Shown here one piece after another: positions 1-7,747 of a stretch of 64,000 nt of DNA. A model generated the notes under the pieces. It made no database searches. It had not been told where the DNA came from and saw nothing but the letters and a program-made list of their open reading frames with translations. A program made the translations under genes and the position numbers. This stretch comes from Arthrobacter sp. Soc17.1.1.1 (lineage in GTDB: Bacteria > Actinomycetota > Actinomycetes > Actinomycetales > Micrococcaceae), in assembly GCF_036867195.1 (NCBI RefSeq), contig NZ_JBAJII010000004.1, positions 1 through 64,000 on the forward strand. Direction: 5' to 3'. Each line of letters opens with the position of its first letter. Positions within the stretch are counted from its first letter, which is position 1.

Positions 1-108
1 ATACTCAAGCTTCCCATCTCAAGATCGGCAGATCACCGATAGCACTGAGGGCCGCCCTTCGCTCCGTCGTGCCGGTAACCCTGGACCAACGGCACAGATG
101 AGCCTGGT

Positions 109-140
109 ACTCATTCACTCATTCACTCATTTACTCATCA
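109..140. repeat. Octamer iterons downstream of par operon
   Basis: Four contiguous direct octamers of the form ACTCATTC/ACTCATTT/ACTCATCA start at 109, 117, 125 and 133, an exact 8-bp period. They overlap the 3' end of the ribbon-helix-helix gene. The same octamer family occurs between and upstream of the two par genes and at about 41.2 and 43.9 kb. Contiguous short direct repeats are the usual binding sites of ribbon-helix-helix partition/regulator proteins, so a centromere or operator role is inferred. Confidence 0.8.
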
Positions 141-346
141 GGGAGTGAGTCGATGTACGCAGTGAGGAAGTCTTTGATGGACATGCCGCGTTTTGCTGCT
201 TGGATGCGCAACTTCTGGTGCTTAGTCGAGGCAAGTTCGAAGTTCACGCGGCGGGTGGGCTCTTCGTCCTCGAGGGACTTCATGAGCTTGTCCCTGCTCT
301 TGGTTGCGCTGGGACGGCCTGGGCCGAGATTTCCAAGGCTACTCAT
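131..346 (-). CDS. Small ribbon-helix-helix partition/regulator protein (ParB-like partner of ParA)
   Basis: A 71-residue basic protein encoded just after parA on the same strand. The N-terminal third is Gly/Pro/Lys-rich and flexible. The core has a short beta strand (RRVNFELAS) followed by two helices (KHQKLRIQAAKRG and SIKDFLTAYID), the layout of ribbon-helix-helix DNA-binding dimers that partner small type Ib ParA ATPases. It probably binds the octamer iterons around it and acts as both centromere-binding protein and repressor of the operon; that is family knowledge plus position. Its first codons are themselves part of the iteron array, so translation start and operator overlap. No alternative function stands out. 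Confidence 0.75.
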   Translation of the reverse strand: MSSLGNLGPGRPSATKSRDKLMKSLEDEEPTRRVNFELASTKHQKLRIQAAKRGMSIKDFLTAYIDSLPDE

Positions 347-364
347 TTACTCAAATACTCATTT
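341..364. repeat. Octamer iterons between parA and its partner
   Basis: Three contiguous octamers (ACTCATTT, ACTCAAAT, ACTCATTT) span the parA stop codon and the start of the partner gene. The same bases therefore encode the ParA C-terminus, the partner N-terminus and a probable protein-binding array. Confidence 0.75.
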
Positions 365-1016
365 CCGCGTTGGTGAACTGCTCAACTTCGGCGATCAGTT
401 CGAGGACTTCCTTGGCTGCTTCAGACTTTGGGTACATTTCCAAGACGGTGCTGCCGGTAGCTGCCGTTCCGGGGTAGTCAACACGCTGGTGGATGCGACT
501 AGTGAGAACGGGCAGCTCGTAGCCTTCAAGAACCTGGGCGATGTCCTTGCCGATGTTCGTGCCAGCGATTGCGCGCGAGACTACGAAAGCTGCGCGCAAC
601 TTGCCGTCCGTAATCTCGATGCGACGCTTCACTAAGTCCACGAGGTCCGAGGTGGCCCATATGTCGTAGGGCGAAGGCTGGACGGGGATCAGGATGACGT
701 CAGCTGCTTTCACGGCGGATACGGCGAGGTCGGCAGCTTGCGGGGCTCCGTCGATAACGACGTAGTCCACCTTGGCCAGGGCTTTGATGTCCTTGTCAAT
801 GGTGGGTCGATCGATCCCGAGGACGGTTAGCGGGTGATCCTCGCGAACTGCGGCCCAGTCACGGGCACTTCCCTGAGGGTCGGAGTCGACGAGGAGGGTA
901 GATTGCCCCGAGAGCTGAAGTCCTCGGGCTAGATGCGTGGCCAGGGTTGTCTTCCCGGCGCCACCCTTCTGGTTCAGTACGGCGATGACTTTCAACGGCA
1001 ACCTTCCTTCACTCAT
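351..1016 (-). CDS. parA: ParA-family partition ATPase
   Basis: A small (about 215-221 residue) ParA/MinD ATPase for plasmid segregation. The N-terminal deviant Walker A motif is QKGGAGKTT, followed by VDSDPQGSARDW (switch I, Asp-Pro-Gln-Gly) and VVIDGAPQ (Walker B/A'). There is no N-terminal helix-turn-helix, so it is a short type Ib ParA. ATG at 1016 lies inside the iteron array; a TTG at 995 preceded by GGAAGG would give MKVIAVLNQKGG, the family's usual start, and may be the real one. It is followed directly by the ribbon-helix-helix gene, forming a two-gene par operon. Iterons cover its promoter, so autoregulation by the partner is likely. Confidence 0.93.
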   Translation of the reverse strand: MSEGRLPLKVIAVLNQKGGAGKTTLATHLARGLQLSGQSTLLVDSDPQGSARDWAAVREDHPLTVLGIDRPTIDKDIKALAKVDYVVIDGAPQAADLAVSAVKAADVILIPVQPSPYDIWATSDLVDLVKRRIEITDGKLRAAFVVSRAIAGTNIGKDIAQVLEGYELPVLTSRIHQRVDYPGTAATGSTVLEMYPKSEAAKEVLELIAEVEQFTNAEMSI

Positions 1017-1064
1017 TTACTCAGATACTCATTTACTCACATACTCTCATGAGTAAATGAGTAT
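1011..1064. repeat. Octamer iteron array at par promoter, with inverted copies
   Basis: Five octamers in one orientation (starting 1011, 1019, 1027, 1035 and 1043) are followed by two in the opposite orientation (ATGAGTAA, ATGAGTAT, about 1049-1064). The array covers the par promoter and the 5' end of parA. It is the densest iteron cluster in the window and the best candidate for the main operator/centromere. Confidence 0.8.
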
Positions 1065-1152
1065 CACAACGCCTAAGGGTTTGGGCTGAGCGGGTTGGAA
1101 GCTGCATCACCGGTTAGGCCGGGGCAGTACTGCACGCCGTTAGGCTGATCTG

Positions 1153-1299
1153 ATGGTTGTTACGGGTGTTATTCGGGGCGATGAGGTGGATCAGGTGAGC
1201 GCTGAGGGCTCGTCCTACGAGGAGGCGAAAGCTCTGATGCTGTCCCGGGTGCCGGAGGGCCAGCGGCTGATCGCCATTCACGCGGATCGGGCCTCGTAG
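1153..1299 (+). CDS. Small hypothetical protein (48 aa)
   Basis: A 48-codon frame (MVVTGVIRGD...IAIHADRAS) ends 3 bp before the next gene. Its third-position GC pattern and acidic, soluble composition look like coding sequence. It reads divergently from parA. No family recognised. It is the first of three small plus-strand genes beside the partition locus. Moderate confidence, based on spacing and composition. Confidence 0.5.
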   Translation: MVVTGVIRGDEVDQVSAEGSSYEEAKALMLSRVPEGQRLIAIHADRAS

Positions 1300-1302
1300 G
1301 AG

Positions 1303-1620
1303 ATGGGTTCCGCCGAGGGGACTGGGGCCGGCCCGGGTCAGGCTGTGGAGTTACCAGTCCACGTCCGTGCGACGCAGGTGAAGAGGGAGCATCGTTCGCT
1401 CATCCTGCGCAGGAAACGTGTGGGCACGTGGATCGTCTATGACGTCCGCTACCGGGACGGCGAGGTGCAGCACGACGTCAATCTCAGCACGGCGCTGATG
1501 CATGGCCGGTACCCGGCTGATTTCTGGTCTACCCGGCATGGTGCCGACGCGGTTGCCGGTACGGACGGCACCCCGGGTGCGTGGGTTGATTACCCGTACG
1601 GTCACCCCTTGACCGACTGA
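1303..1620 (+). CDS. Hypothetical plasmid protein (105 aa)
   Basis: A soluble protein with a basic central stretch (VKREHRSLILRRKRVGTW) and a C-terminal region rich in Trp, Tyr and Pro. It starts 3 bp after the 48-aa frame, preceded by a purine-rich GTAGGAG, consistent with co-translation. No domain recognised. The WIVYDVRYRDGEVQHDVN stretch resembles a short beta-sheet module. Probably a backbone gene of unknown role. Confidence 0.6.
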   Translation: MGSAEGTGAGPGQAVELPVHVRATQVKREHRSLILRRKRVGTWIVYDVRYRDGEVQHDVNLSTALMHGRYPADFWSTRHGADAVAGTDGTPGAWVDYPYGHPLTD

Positions 1621-1676
1621 CCACTTACTCACCGGGGGAGTGGTCGGAGCCTGGTGTCGGGGGAGACCGCTACGAT

Positions 1677-1985
1677 GTGCCGATGACCCCCGTTCCTCGC
1701 CCCGGTTGGCATGGCATCCCGCCGAGCGCGGACCGTTTCGAACCCCCACTCCAGCTCCCCCCACCCAGCACACCGGTCACGGAGCCCACAAAGGCGCCGG
1801 CCCTGTGGGTGGAGCTGGAGTACCCGGACGGGCAGCAGCAGACCGTGAAGGGCTTCGCCATGGCATGGACCAAAGAGGCCGTGTACGCGCAGTGGATCGA
1901 GTTCTCCCGGGCCCGCACAGCGTGGGTGCGCCCGGACCAATGCACCCGGCGCGAGATTCCCGTCAAAAACCTCCCCGGCGAGTGA
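1677..1985 (+). CDS. Hypothetical protein (102 aa) with conserved-looking C-terminal half
   Basis: The N-terminal 40 residues are Pro-rich (PRPGWHGIPPSADRFEPP). The C-terminal half (WVELEYPDGQQQTVKGFAMA, then a Trp-containing stretch ending in a basic strand) looks folded. Several overlapping open frames exist here on both strands; this one was chosen for its residue composition and its position in line with the two genes upstream. Function unknown. Confidence 0.6.
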   Translation: MPMTPVPRPGWHGIPPSADRFEPPLQLPPPSTPVTEPTKAPALWVELEYPDGQQQTVKGFAMAWTKEAVYAQWIEFSRARTAWVRPDQCTRREIPVKNLPGE

Positions 1986-2296
1986 CCCTGACCGGACGAC
2001 CACCGCCGGAACCGGCGTGACCTCCGTAGCGCGGCAGCCGGTGTTCCGTGGTCCTCCATCTGCGCAGAGCACCGGCTCTGTTGGTGTTCTATACCCCGAG
2101 CGCGCCCGCGGAGGCTGTGCACGCCCGCCGCTCACTCCGAGGTGAGGTATCCGGTGTCGCTGACGGTGGTGGGGGTGTGCAGGCGGTCAGGGTGGTTCCT
2201 GCTGTGCCCCTGTGCGCGGGACAAGCAGCGAAGCGTGGGGGGCTTGTGCCGTGCACCTGGGTGCAGGAGGCTCAAAGCTTCAGTAGCGTCTCCAAC
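1986..2296. other. Intergenic, no defensible gene
   Basis: About 310 bp between the small plus-strand genes and the 3' end of the minus-strand PIN gene. A plus-strand frame from GTG 2142 encodes a Cys-rich stretch (CPCARDKQRS...GCRRL) that hints at a short zinc-binding protein, but it has no ribosome binding site or clear family. I left it uncalled. Confidence 0.4.
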
Positions 2297-3790
2297 TCAT
2301 TGGTCATCTTTCTTTTGACGATTCTGGAACCCAGGGGAGTCTTCGCCTGGGTTTACGTTTGTGATGGATTGCAAGTCCAGCGGTGAGTCCGCCGACTTCT
2401 CCACGCCTGAATCATGCTCGGACGAGGATTGCTCTGCCTGTGTTAGCGCACCTGCTGCCCGGATGAGGTTCGCGACTCCCGGGGTCGCCGCGACGTCTGA
2501 TAAGTCAACGCCACCGAACATCCCTCTTACGTCGATGGGGGGCACGAAGCCCGAAAGATCGAACCCCGGAAGCATCCCTGCTGTATCGAAGTGAGACTTC
2601 AAAAAATCGGACCACTTGATACCAGGTAGCCAAGATGAGGTGTCGATCTCGGGCAGCGGCCCGGGGAAGTCGAACAGATTGAGGTAGGCCAGGGAAACCA
2701 TGCGCTGGCGTCGCGCCTCCTCTGTCCATAGGGATCTGTTTGGATCGCTTGGCAGCGACTCAATAGTGAAAAGTTCAAGACTCTCGACCTTTGACGACTG
2801 ATTGAAAGTGATTCGTCCCCCGGTCTTCAGGGGCTTTGATACCAGCACGGCATCCCCACTGTGCGTCCTTGTCTGAATAGTTGCGTCGACAGTGATCTCA
2901 AAGTTTGCTGTCCATCGGCCTTGGCCACGTCGTGCAGGATCTGAGTAGTGCCAGGTGTAGCCGGTGGAATCAGCGTTCGCTATCGAAGCGGAGACCGCGT
3001 TCAGGGACAGCGCTGCTTGGGACGGAGAGATCTCCTGACCGTTCATCTGCTCCTCCAGGAGGAATGACAGTGCGGGCCCGTCCAGCTCTGAGATGAGAGC
3101 AGTCATCTCATCGTCGGAGATGGGTCCGTGAAGTGCAGCAAGGTGTTGTTCCAAAGTCTGCAGGCTGGTCACATATTTCACCCGCTGCACCAGCCCTCGA
3201 GCGTCCAGGTCCTTTCGAAGGTGAGAATGAAAGAGGATGGGGCAGTCGTTGTGACTTCCTTGGTTATCCCCGGTCCAGTTCGGCGGGATAGGGCCGAAGT
3301 CTTTGTGGTTGTCGCTGACAAACCACACTTCGGCGTCCGGGTTCTCCTCGGCTATAGACATGACAGTGAGCCAGATCACCGTGTCTCTGTAGCCGTCTCT
3401 TGTTCTGTGTTGGTAGGGAGCAATTCCATAGGCAGCACGATTTGCGATTTCAAGATGATCCACTGCCGACGGTGAGACGACTTCGGCTCCGAGTTCGGTG
3501 AACCTTCTCATCAGGTCGGCTTCGTAGCTGTCGATACGAGCCTTGATCGCTTTAGTAATCGCCGTCACGTCATCCTGTAAGCCAAACTTTCCCAGACGCG
3601 CGTCCTCGAACGGCTTGCACTCTTGGGTCCATTTTTCTCGAACCTTACGGATGGTTTCCATCTCGACAACGTCTGGGACGGCGATCTGAATCGCCCATTC
3701 CTCTCGGTGGTCGCCTAGTGATTTCCACGGGCCAGCATCCAGCAAGGGAGAGTTGAACAGGATATTTGTATCAGGGACGATGACGATCAC
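2297..3790 (-). CDS. PIN-domain (DUF4935-like) protein, putative ribonuclease
   Basis: A 497-residue protein. Residues 1 to about 180 carry the PIN-fold acidic positions: VPDTN at the N-terminus, VVEMETIRK, RDTVIWL and VSDNHKDFG. This fits metal-dependent RNases of the PIN/DUF4935 type. The remaining ~300 residues have no recognised domain and end in an acidic, Gln-rich tail. The start chosen is GTG 3790, preceded by a GAGG motif and giving the expected MIVIVPDTN; the open frame upstream overlaps the replication gene and is not protein-like. It lies 40 bp downstream of rep on the same strand, so it may be co-transcribed. It could be a toxin, an RNA-processing enzyme or a defence effector. No small antitoxin gene is adjacent. 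Confidence 0.8.
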   Translation of the reverse strand: MIVIVPDTNILFNSPLLDAGPWKSLGDHREEWAIQIAVPDVVEMETIRKVREKWTQECKPFEDARLGKFGLQDDVTAITKAIKARIDSYEADLMRRFTELGAEVVSPSAVDHLEIANRAAYGIAPYQHRTRDGYRDTVIWLTVMSIAEENPDAEVWFVSDNHKDFGPIPPNWTGDNQGSHNDCPILFHSHLRKDLDARGLVQRVKYVTSLQTLEQHLAALHGPISDDEMTALISELDGPALSFLLEEQMNGQEISPSQAALSLNAVSASIANADSTGYTWHYSDPARRGQGRWTANFEITVDATIQTRTHSGDAVLVSKPLKTGGRITFNQSSKVESLELFTIESLPSDPNRSLWTEEARRQRMVSLAYLNLFDFPGPLPEIDTSSWLPGIKWSDFLKSHFDTAGMLPGFDLSGFVPPIDVRGMFGGVDLSDVAATPGVANLIRAAGALTQAEQSSSEHDSGVEKSADSPLDLQSITNVNPGEDSPGFQNRQKKDDQ

Positions 3791-3830
3791 AAGATCAGTA
3801 TTCCTCAATCTGAGGCAGCAAAACCTTGGA

Positions 3831-5723
3831 TCAGGCTGCGGCCCATAGCGCGCGTTGATGCTCGTACTCGTCCTCGATCGGTGGCTGCCAGTATTCGTCC
3901 GCTTCCACGTCGTAGAGCTCGTGCTCCTCGAGCTGGGGGACCAGGTGCCGGTCGAGCCAGGCGTGCCAGGCGGCGCGTTCCTTGCGGTAGCGGGTGAGCT
4001 GAGCCTCCCGGTCCTCGGTGGCACCGAGCCGGTCCGCGAGCTGGGCGAGATTCGTGGTGGCCACGATCTCCCAGCGGCCGTGGTGCCGGCGAATCATGCC
4101 CAACGCCTCCATGCCGGCCAGATGGTCGGTGAGGGCCCGGCGTGAGATCCCGGTAGTGCGGGTGAGCTCGGCGGTGGTGGGGGAGCGGTGCCCACGCTCG
4201 ATCGCCTCGTAGGCAAGGGCTGAGACATCGCCGAGGACCCGGAACACGGGCCGAATGGCGTGGATCTTGCCCTTGCGCCAGGTGAGCTCGCGGGCGAGCT
4301 GCTGGAAGTGTTCGGGGAGCTGCACGGCGTACGTGTCGGCGTTCTTCCCGCGGCCCCGGTCGATGCGGGTGAGGATCCCTGCTGATGCGTGCTCGAGGAC
4401 CGGCAGGAGCCGTGCGATCGTGGCGTGGCTCTTGCCAAGGGCGAGGGCGAAGGTGCGACAGCCGACGTCGAGGATGTTCGTTTCCATGGTCCGCATGTAC
4501 GCCAGCACCGCACGGATCAGGAAGCGGAGGTGGATACCTTCTCTGCCTCGTTCCATCAGCCGGTAGTCGAGGCTCGCGTAGAGGACATTCTCGAGGTCGT
4601 TCACGAGCTGATGGATCGAAGACGAGCTTGCCGGGAATCCCGGTGAAGGAGCGGCTGTAGGGCTGCCCCCCGTGAGCAAAGTAGGGCTTGTGTCGTATTT
4701 GTGCGCAGTCTTCGTCCCGGTGCGCGGGAAGGGGCTTTTCGCAGGTGTCCGGGTGGCGGTGAAGGCCTGGGCTTTGGCCCATTCCAGGGGCAGGAGCCGG
4801 TCGGTCTTGGCCCCGTAGAGGGCGGCGAGACCGGCGTATTGCCCGTTCATGCCGGCCTGGACCTGGTCGAGGCTCCAGTGGCAGGCGGCGAAGTGGTTCA
4901 GGACCGCCATGCGGGCCTCGGAGTCGCTGGCGTACCGGCTGGTGTCGTACAGCCCAGTGCGGGCCACGGAGCGCAGCGGCCGCTCGTTCCCTGCCGACGG
5001 TACCGAGGGTGCTGCGGAGCTCTTGGCCATCGTGTGGACGGCTGCTGTCGCCGCTTCTGTGCGTGCCTGGGTGCGGCGTTGCTGCTCGAGGCGATACAAC
5101 TCCGGAGCCAAAGCCGTGCGCAGGGCTACTACCGCGCTGACGGGGTTGCGGCGGGTAAAGATCCCGTAAGCATCCGTAAGTGGCGTAACGAGGCGTTGGT
5201 GGCCGCCGGACTTGTGGGCGGATCCGGGGACGCGGATGCAGCCGTGGACGACGTTCTGGTGCGGGCTCGGATCAAGGCTGACCGCCCGGCGTCCGAGGGC
5301 TTCGACCAGCTGACGGGCCTCGGCCGCCGTCATCGGCTCCTGCAGCGGCACGTACAGGTGGCGGCCGCCACTGGGGGACTCATCCTCGACGTAGGCGAGG
5401 CCGGCTGCGTGCAGGATCTTTCCGAGGCGCCGGGCGTCGTCGTCGACGACCGACTTCCGGGCCTTAGAGGTGTCGAGGTCGAGGACAAGTGTGCGGACGG
5501 TGCCATCGACGTCGTGCAGCATGACTGCTGCAGGCTGTGCAGGCACCGTCTTGGTGATCGGCCGGGGAGCAGTGGGCCGCGGGTACTGGAACCGGCCGTC
5601 CTTCCACCGTCCAAGGCGGTAGAACTGCTGGCCTGCGATGAGGGGCGCCAGAACCCACGCATCGTCGGCGTGTGAATCGTTGCGGCGTGGCGAGGCGTGA
5701 ACGACTAGAGGAGCTTCCAGCAC
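3831..5723 (-). CDS. Plasmid replication protein with primase-polymerase (AEP-like) N-terminus
   Basis: A 630-residue protein. The N-terminal ~200 residues resemble archaeo-eukaryotic primase/prim-pol domains: LVLDLDTSKA (catalytic DxD), then DESPSGGRHLYVPL (the SGGRH motif) and a basic VHGCIRVPGSAHK stretch. The middle is linker-like. Around residues 400-570 is a helical region with a winged helix-turn-helix (PTTAELTRTTGISRRALTDH). This combination matches replication initiators of actinobacterial plasmids that prime their own synthesis. It is probably the replication initiator of the element, with the origin nearby, perhaps in the 5.7-6.2 kb intergenic zone. High-GC shadow frames on the other strand were disregarded. 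Confidence 0.82.
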   Translation of the reverse strand: MLEAPLVVHASPRRNDSHADDAWVLAPLIAGQQFYRLGRWKDGRFQYPRPTAPRPITKTVPAQPAAVMLHDVDGTVRTLVLDLDTSKARKSVVDDDARRLGKILHAAGLAYVEDESPSGGRHLYVPLQEPMTAAEARQLVEALGRRAVSLDPSPHQNVVHGCIRVPGSAHKSGGHQRLVTPLTDAYGIFTRRNPVSAVVALRTALAPELYRLEQQRRTQARTEAATAAVHTMAKSSAAPSVPSAGNERPLRSVARTGLYDTSRYASDSEARMAVLNHFAACHWSLDQVQAGMNGQYAGLAALYGAKTDRLLPLEWAKAQAFTATRTPAKSPFPRTGTKTAHKYDTSPTLLTGGSPTAAPSPGFPASSSSIHQLVNDLENVLYASLDYRLMERGREGIHLRFLIRAVLAYMRTMETNILDVGCRTFALALGKSHATIARLLPVLEHASAGILTRIDRGRGKNADTYAVQLPEHFQQLARELTWRKGKIHAIRPVFRVLGDVSALAYEAIERGHRSPTTAELTRTTGISRRALTDHLAGMEALGMIRRHHGRWEIVATTNLAQLADRLGATEDREAQLTRYRKERAAWHAWLDRHLVPQLEEHELYDVEADEYWQPPIEDEYEHQRALWAAA

Positions 5724-5770
5724 GTGTAGTAGAATCTTTCTCGTAGTAGCAAACAGGCACAGCGAAAGCA

Positions 5771-5851
5771 GTGGCTGCGGAGCTTCTCACCGAGGATCTT
5801 GGCGGATATGACGGTGTGAAGCTCGAAAACTTGGATGAAGGCCCGCGCTAA
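5771..5851 (+). CDS. Possible 26-aa peptide divergent from rep
   Basis: GTG-initiated frame MAAELLTEDLGGYDGV...LDEGPR whose stop codon lies in the loop of the terminator hairpin at 5838-5860. It is read divergently from the replication gene, so its transcript would be antisense to the rep mRNA leader. It may be a peptide or simply part of a short regulatory RNA. Low confidence. Confidence 0.25.
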   Translation: MAAELLTEDLGGYDGVKLENLDEGPR

Positions 5852-5860
5852 GCGGGCCTT
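5838..5860. terminator. Bidirectional intrinsic terminator
   Basis: Stem AAGGCCCGC / GCGGGCCTT with a 5-nt loop, followed on the plus strand by CGTCGTTT. On the minus strand it lies just after the ribbon-helix-helix-like gene ending at 5867, so it can stop that transcript and any plus-strand leader. Confidence 0.75.
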
Positions 5861-5866
5861 CGTCGT

Positions 5867-6103
5867 TTAACTGGCTTTCGCCATGTGCAGCGCCTCCGGA
5901 ATGATGTCTCGGTCGGCCCAGGGGGGCAGCCCGTCGTCATTGAGTTCGAGGTGCTTGAGAATCAACTCCAGGCCTTCAGCGGCACTGACTCCAAGCTGTT
6001 GAGACACGTTCTCCAGCTTGGCCTTGCAGTCGTTGGGCACCTTGTAGTTGACCTGCGTCATGTTGAGCGCAGCGCCGCGAGGTCTCCTCAGTGTCTTTCC
6101 CAT
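5867..6103 (-). CDS. Small DNA-binding-like protein (possible ribbon-helix-helix)
   Basis: About 78 residues from ATG 6103. A basic N-terminus (GKTLRRPRG) leads into a strand-helix-helix pattern (MTQVNYKVPNDCKAKLENVS, then VSAAEGLELILKHLEL), suggestive of a ribbon-helix-helix fold. It is divergent from the ImmA operon and shares the intergenic region containing the GGAACATGTTCC palindrome, and it is terminated by the hairpin at 5838-5860. It may regulate copy number or the neighbouring operon. The longer upstream frame (to 6172) lacks a protein-like N-terminus. Confidence 0.6.
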   Translation of the reverse strand: MGKTLRRPRGAALNMTQVNYKVPNDCKAKLENVSQQLGVSAAEGLELILKHLELNDDGLPPWADRDIIPEALHMAKAS

Positions 6104-6222
6104 AGAAGTCACTCTAGCCCTAGGCTTTAGCTGCCGTGGGAACAAGCCATGGGTAGGCGTGTCGCGCACCACGTGAAGCTCCTTCAGCTGCCTGACAAAA
6201 ATGTGACTCTAACGCTACACGA

Positions 6223-6240
6223 TTGGAACATGTTCCGAAC
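6223..6240. promoter_or_regulatory. Palindromic operator, copy 1
   Basis: Perfect 12-bp palindrome GGAACATGTTCC (6225-6236), extended on the minus strand to GTTCGGAACATGTTCC. It lies in the divergent promoter region between the small minus-strand gene and the ImmA operon. A second copy with the same core is at 9348-9367. Probable binding site of the EspR-like regulator encoded at 8904-9335. Confidence 0.7.
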
Positions 6241-6275
6241 TAGACTGGAGACTCCATTACGGCTTGAGGAGATGC

Positions 6276-6746
6276 ATGGATGACCGACTGCGCTCTCTTG
6301 CGATGGATGCGTTTCTGCAGCTGGGCCTTCCGACGCACCTGACTCTGGCGCTGCTGATCGCGCACGTAGAGCGTACCCGCGGCCGGCGGATCGTCATCGT
6401 GGAAACAGCGAAGCTGACCGGCAAGAAGATCTGCGGGTTGTGGATCCCCCGCGAGAACGTCGACGTTGTCTACCATTCGGTGACGCGCGGTCCGCTGCAC
6501 AGGCAGCAGATGATCTTGCACGAGATTTCACACATGATCCTCCGTCATGATGAAGTCGACGGTGCGACCTGGCAGGGAATTAAGGTGTTCCAGCAGCTGT
6601 CTGGTGAAGTGGTGGCCAAAGCCCTTGCTCGTGGCGACTTCCGGTCGGACCTTGAAGCCACGGCCGAGCACCTGGCGGATCTGCTCGCTTCTGCTTTGCG
6701 AACATCAAGCAAAGAGATCCTCAGTTATGAGGACTACTTCGAATGA
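6276..6746 (+). CDS. ImmA/IrrE-like (M78) metallopeptidase
   Basis: A 156-residue protein with the gluzincin motif HEISHMILRH, typical of ImmA/IrrE peptidases that cleave phage-type or mobile-element repressors. ATG 6276 has a good ribosome binding site (TTGAGGAGATGC); a TTG at 6264 is less likely. The C-terminus contains helices with further acidic residues that could supply the third zinc ligand. First gene of a four-gene operon; its stop overlaps the next start (ATGA). By analogy with ICEBs1 ImmA, the likely substrate is the operon's own regulator (8904-9335); this is inference. Confidence 0.85.
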   Translation: MDDRLRSLAMDAFLQLGLPTHLTLALLIAHVERTRGRRIVIVETAKLTGKKICGLWIPRENVDVVYHSVTRGPLHRQQMILHEISHMILRHDEVDGATWQGIKVFQQLSGEVVAKALARGDFRSDLEATAEHLADLLASALRTSSKEILSYEDYFE

Positions 6747-7747
6747 TTACCGTCGCCGTAGCCGTGTTCATGTGGGTACTCGTTCTCATCCTTGCCTTGC
6801 GCGCACGGAGGCGGCCCGATAACTCCATGCTGCGTGCAGCTGGACTTATCGCCGCGTCTCTGACGACGAATATCGACCAGGTTTACCTTTGGGTGAACGC
6901 GCAGCTGCCCTGGGCTAACGCACTCGACCTTGTGGCGAACCTGTTATTGATCACGGGCATCTACTACCTCTCTAGCGCCATCACTCGAGGAGCAACCCGC
7001 GTAGCGGCCCTGCGAGAGAGGGGAACGATCTGGATGCGCGGCGCGGCGCAAGCCACGGCCGTCCTGATGGTCGTCAGCTTCTCTCTCATTGAGGATCCGG
7101 TAGCGTCACCAACCTTCATGCGCGATTACGGGAACCAGGTCGCGGCCGCCGCATACTCCGCCGTGCAGTACATCTACATCTTCTCTGTGATGAGCGGGAC
7201 GCTCATCACTTGTGTTCAGAACGTCCCGAGGATGCGGCGACCGCGCTTTCGAGTGGGTTTCAGCATCATAGGGGCCGGCTGCTTCTCAGCGCTGGCACTA
7301 TGTTCAACAGTGATTGCCATGGACGTTGCCAATGTCCTTGGCGCGGCTGGGTTTCTGTCCGCCGCGGGGCCCATCTACGACCTCCTGTACCTGATAACGG
7401 TTCTACTGCTGTGTATCGGGTTGGCCATCCCGCCCGTTGGACGGCTCGTCACGTCCGTCTCTTTACGACGAAAACTGGCTCGGATTGAACCGGGTATTCG
7501 GAACGTATGGCTCACGACCGTAGCAAAGTCGCCGACTGTGAGCTTGGTCGGGACAACGTCTCAGGACGTGCAACATGAGGGTCGCAGTGGAAGGCGGAGC
7601 CTGGAAACAGTCCATCGACTCGTCATTGAAATTCATGATTGGTTGAACGTGGAAAGCAGCTCTGACCTCAAACTCACACCTGCCCAGCGTGAAACCTTGG
7701 AGCGCGCAGAAACGCTGTGCCTGCGCCACGGACGGGCAACCAAATGA
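6743..7747 (+). CDS. Multi-pass membrane protein, MAB_1171c-like putative transporter
   Basis: A 334-residue integral membrane protein with about seven hydrophobic segments in residues 1-235, beginning MITVAVAVFMWVLVLILAL. A cytoplasmic C-terminal part of about 100 residues follows and includes RSLETVHRLVIEIHDWLN. The architecture (7 TM plus a helical soluble tail) matches actinobacterial MAB_1171c-type putative transporters, which I recall often sitting beside HTH regulators and ImmA-like peptidases. ATGA overlaps on both sides show tight translational coupling. Whether it transports or senses something is unknown. Confidence 0.7.
   Translation: MITVAVAVFMWVLVLILALRARRRPDNSMLRAAGLIAASLTTNIDQVYLWVNAQLPWANALDLVANLLLITGIYYLSSAITRGATRVAALRERGTIWMRGAAQATAVLMVVSFSLIEDPVASPTFMRDYGNQVAAAAYSAVQYIYIFSVMSGTLITCVQNVPRMRRPRFRVGFSIIGAGCFSALALCSTVIAMDVANVLGAAGFLSAAGPIYDLLYLITVLLLCIGLAIPPVGRLVTSVSLRRKLARIEPGIRNVWLTTVAKSPTVSLVGTTSQDVQHEGRSGRRSLETVHRLVIEIHDWLNVESSSDLKLTPAQRETLERAETLCLRHGRATK

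Noticed and set aside
2142..2315. Cys-rich plus-strand frame (CPCARDKQRS...) as a zinc-binding protein
   Set aside because: No convincing ribosome binding site, short, overlaps the 3' end of the PIN gene; kept only as a note.
4701..5675. Plus-strand frame of 324 codons opposite rep
   Set aside because: Shadow of the replication gene, which has primase and winged-helix motifs in frame.
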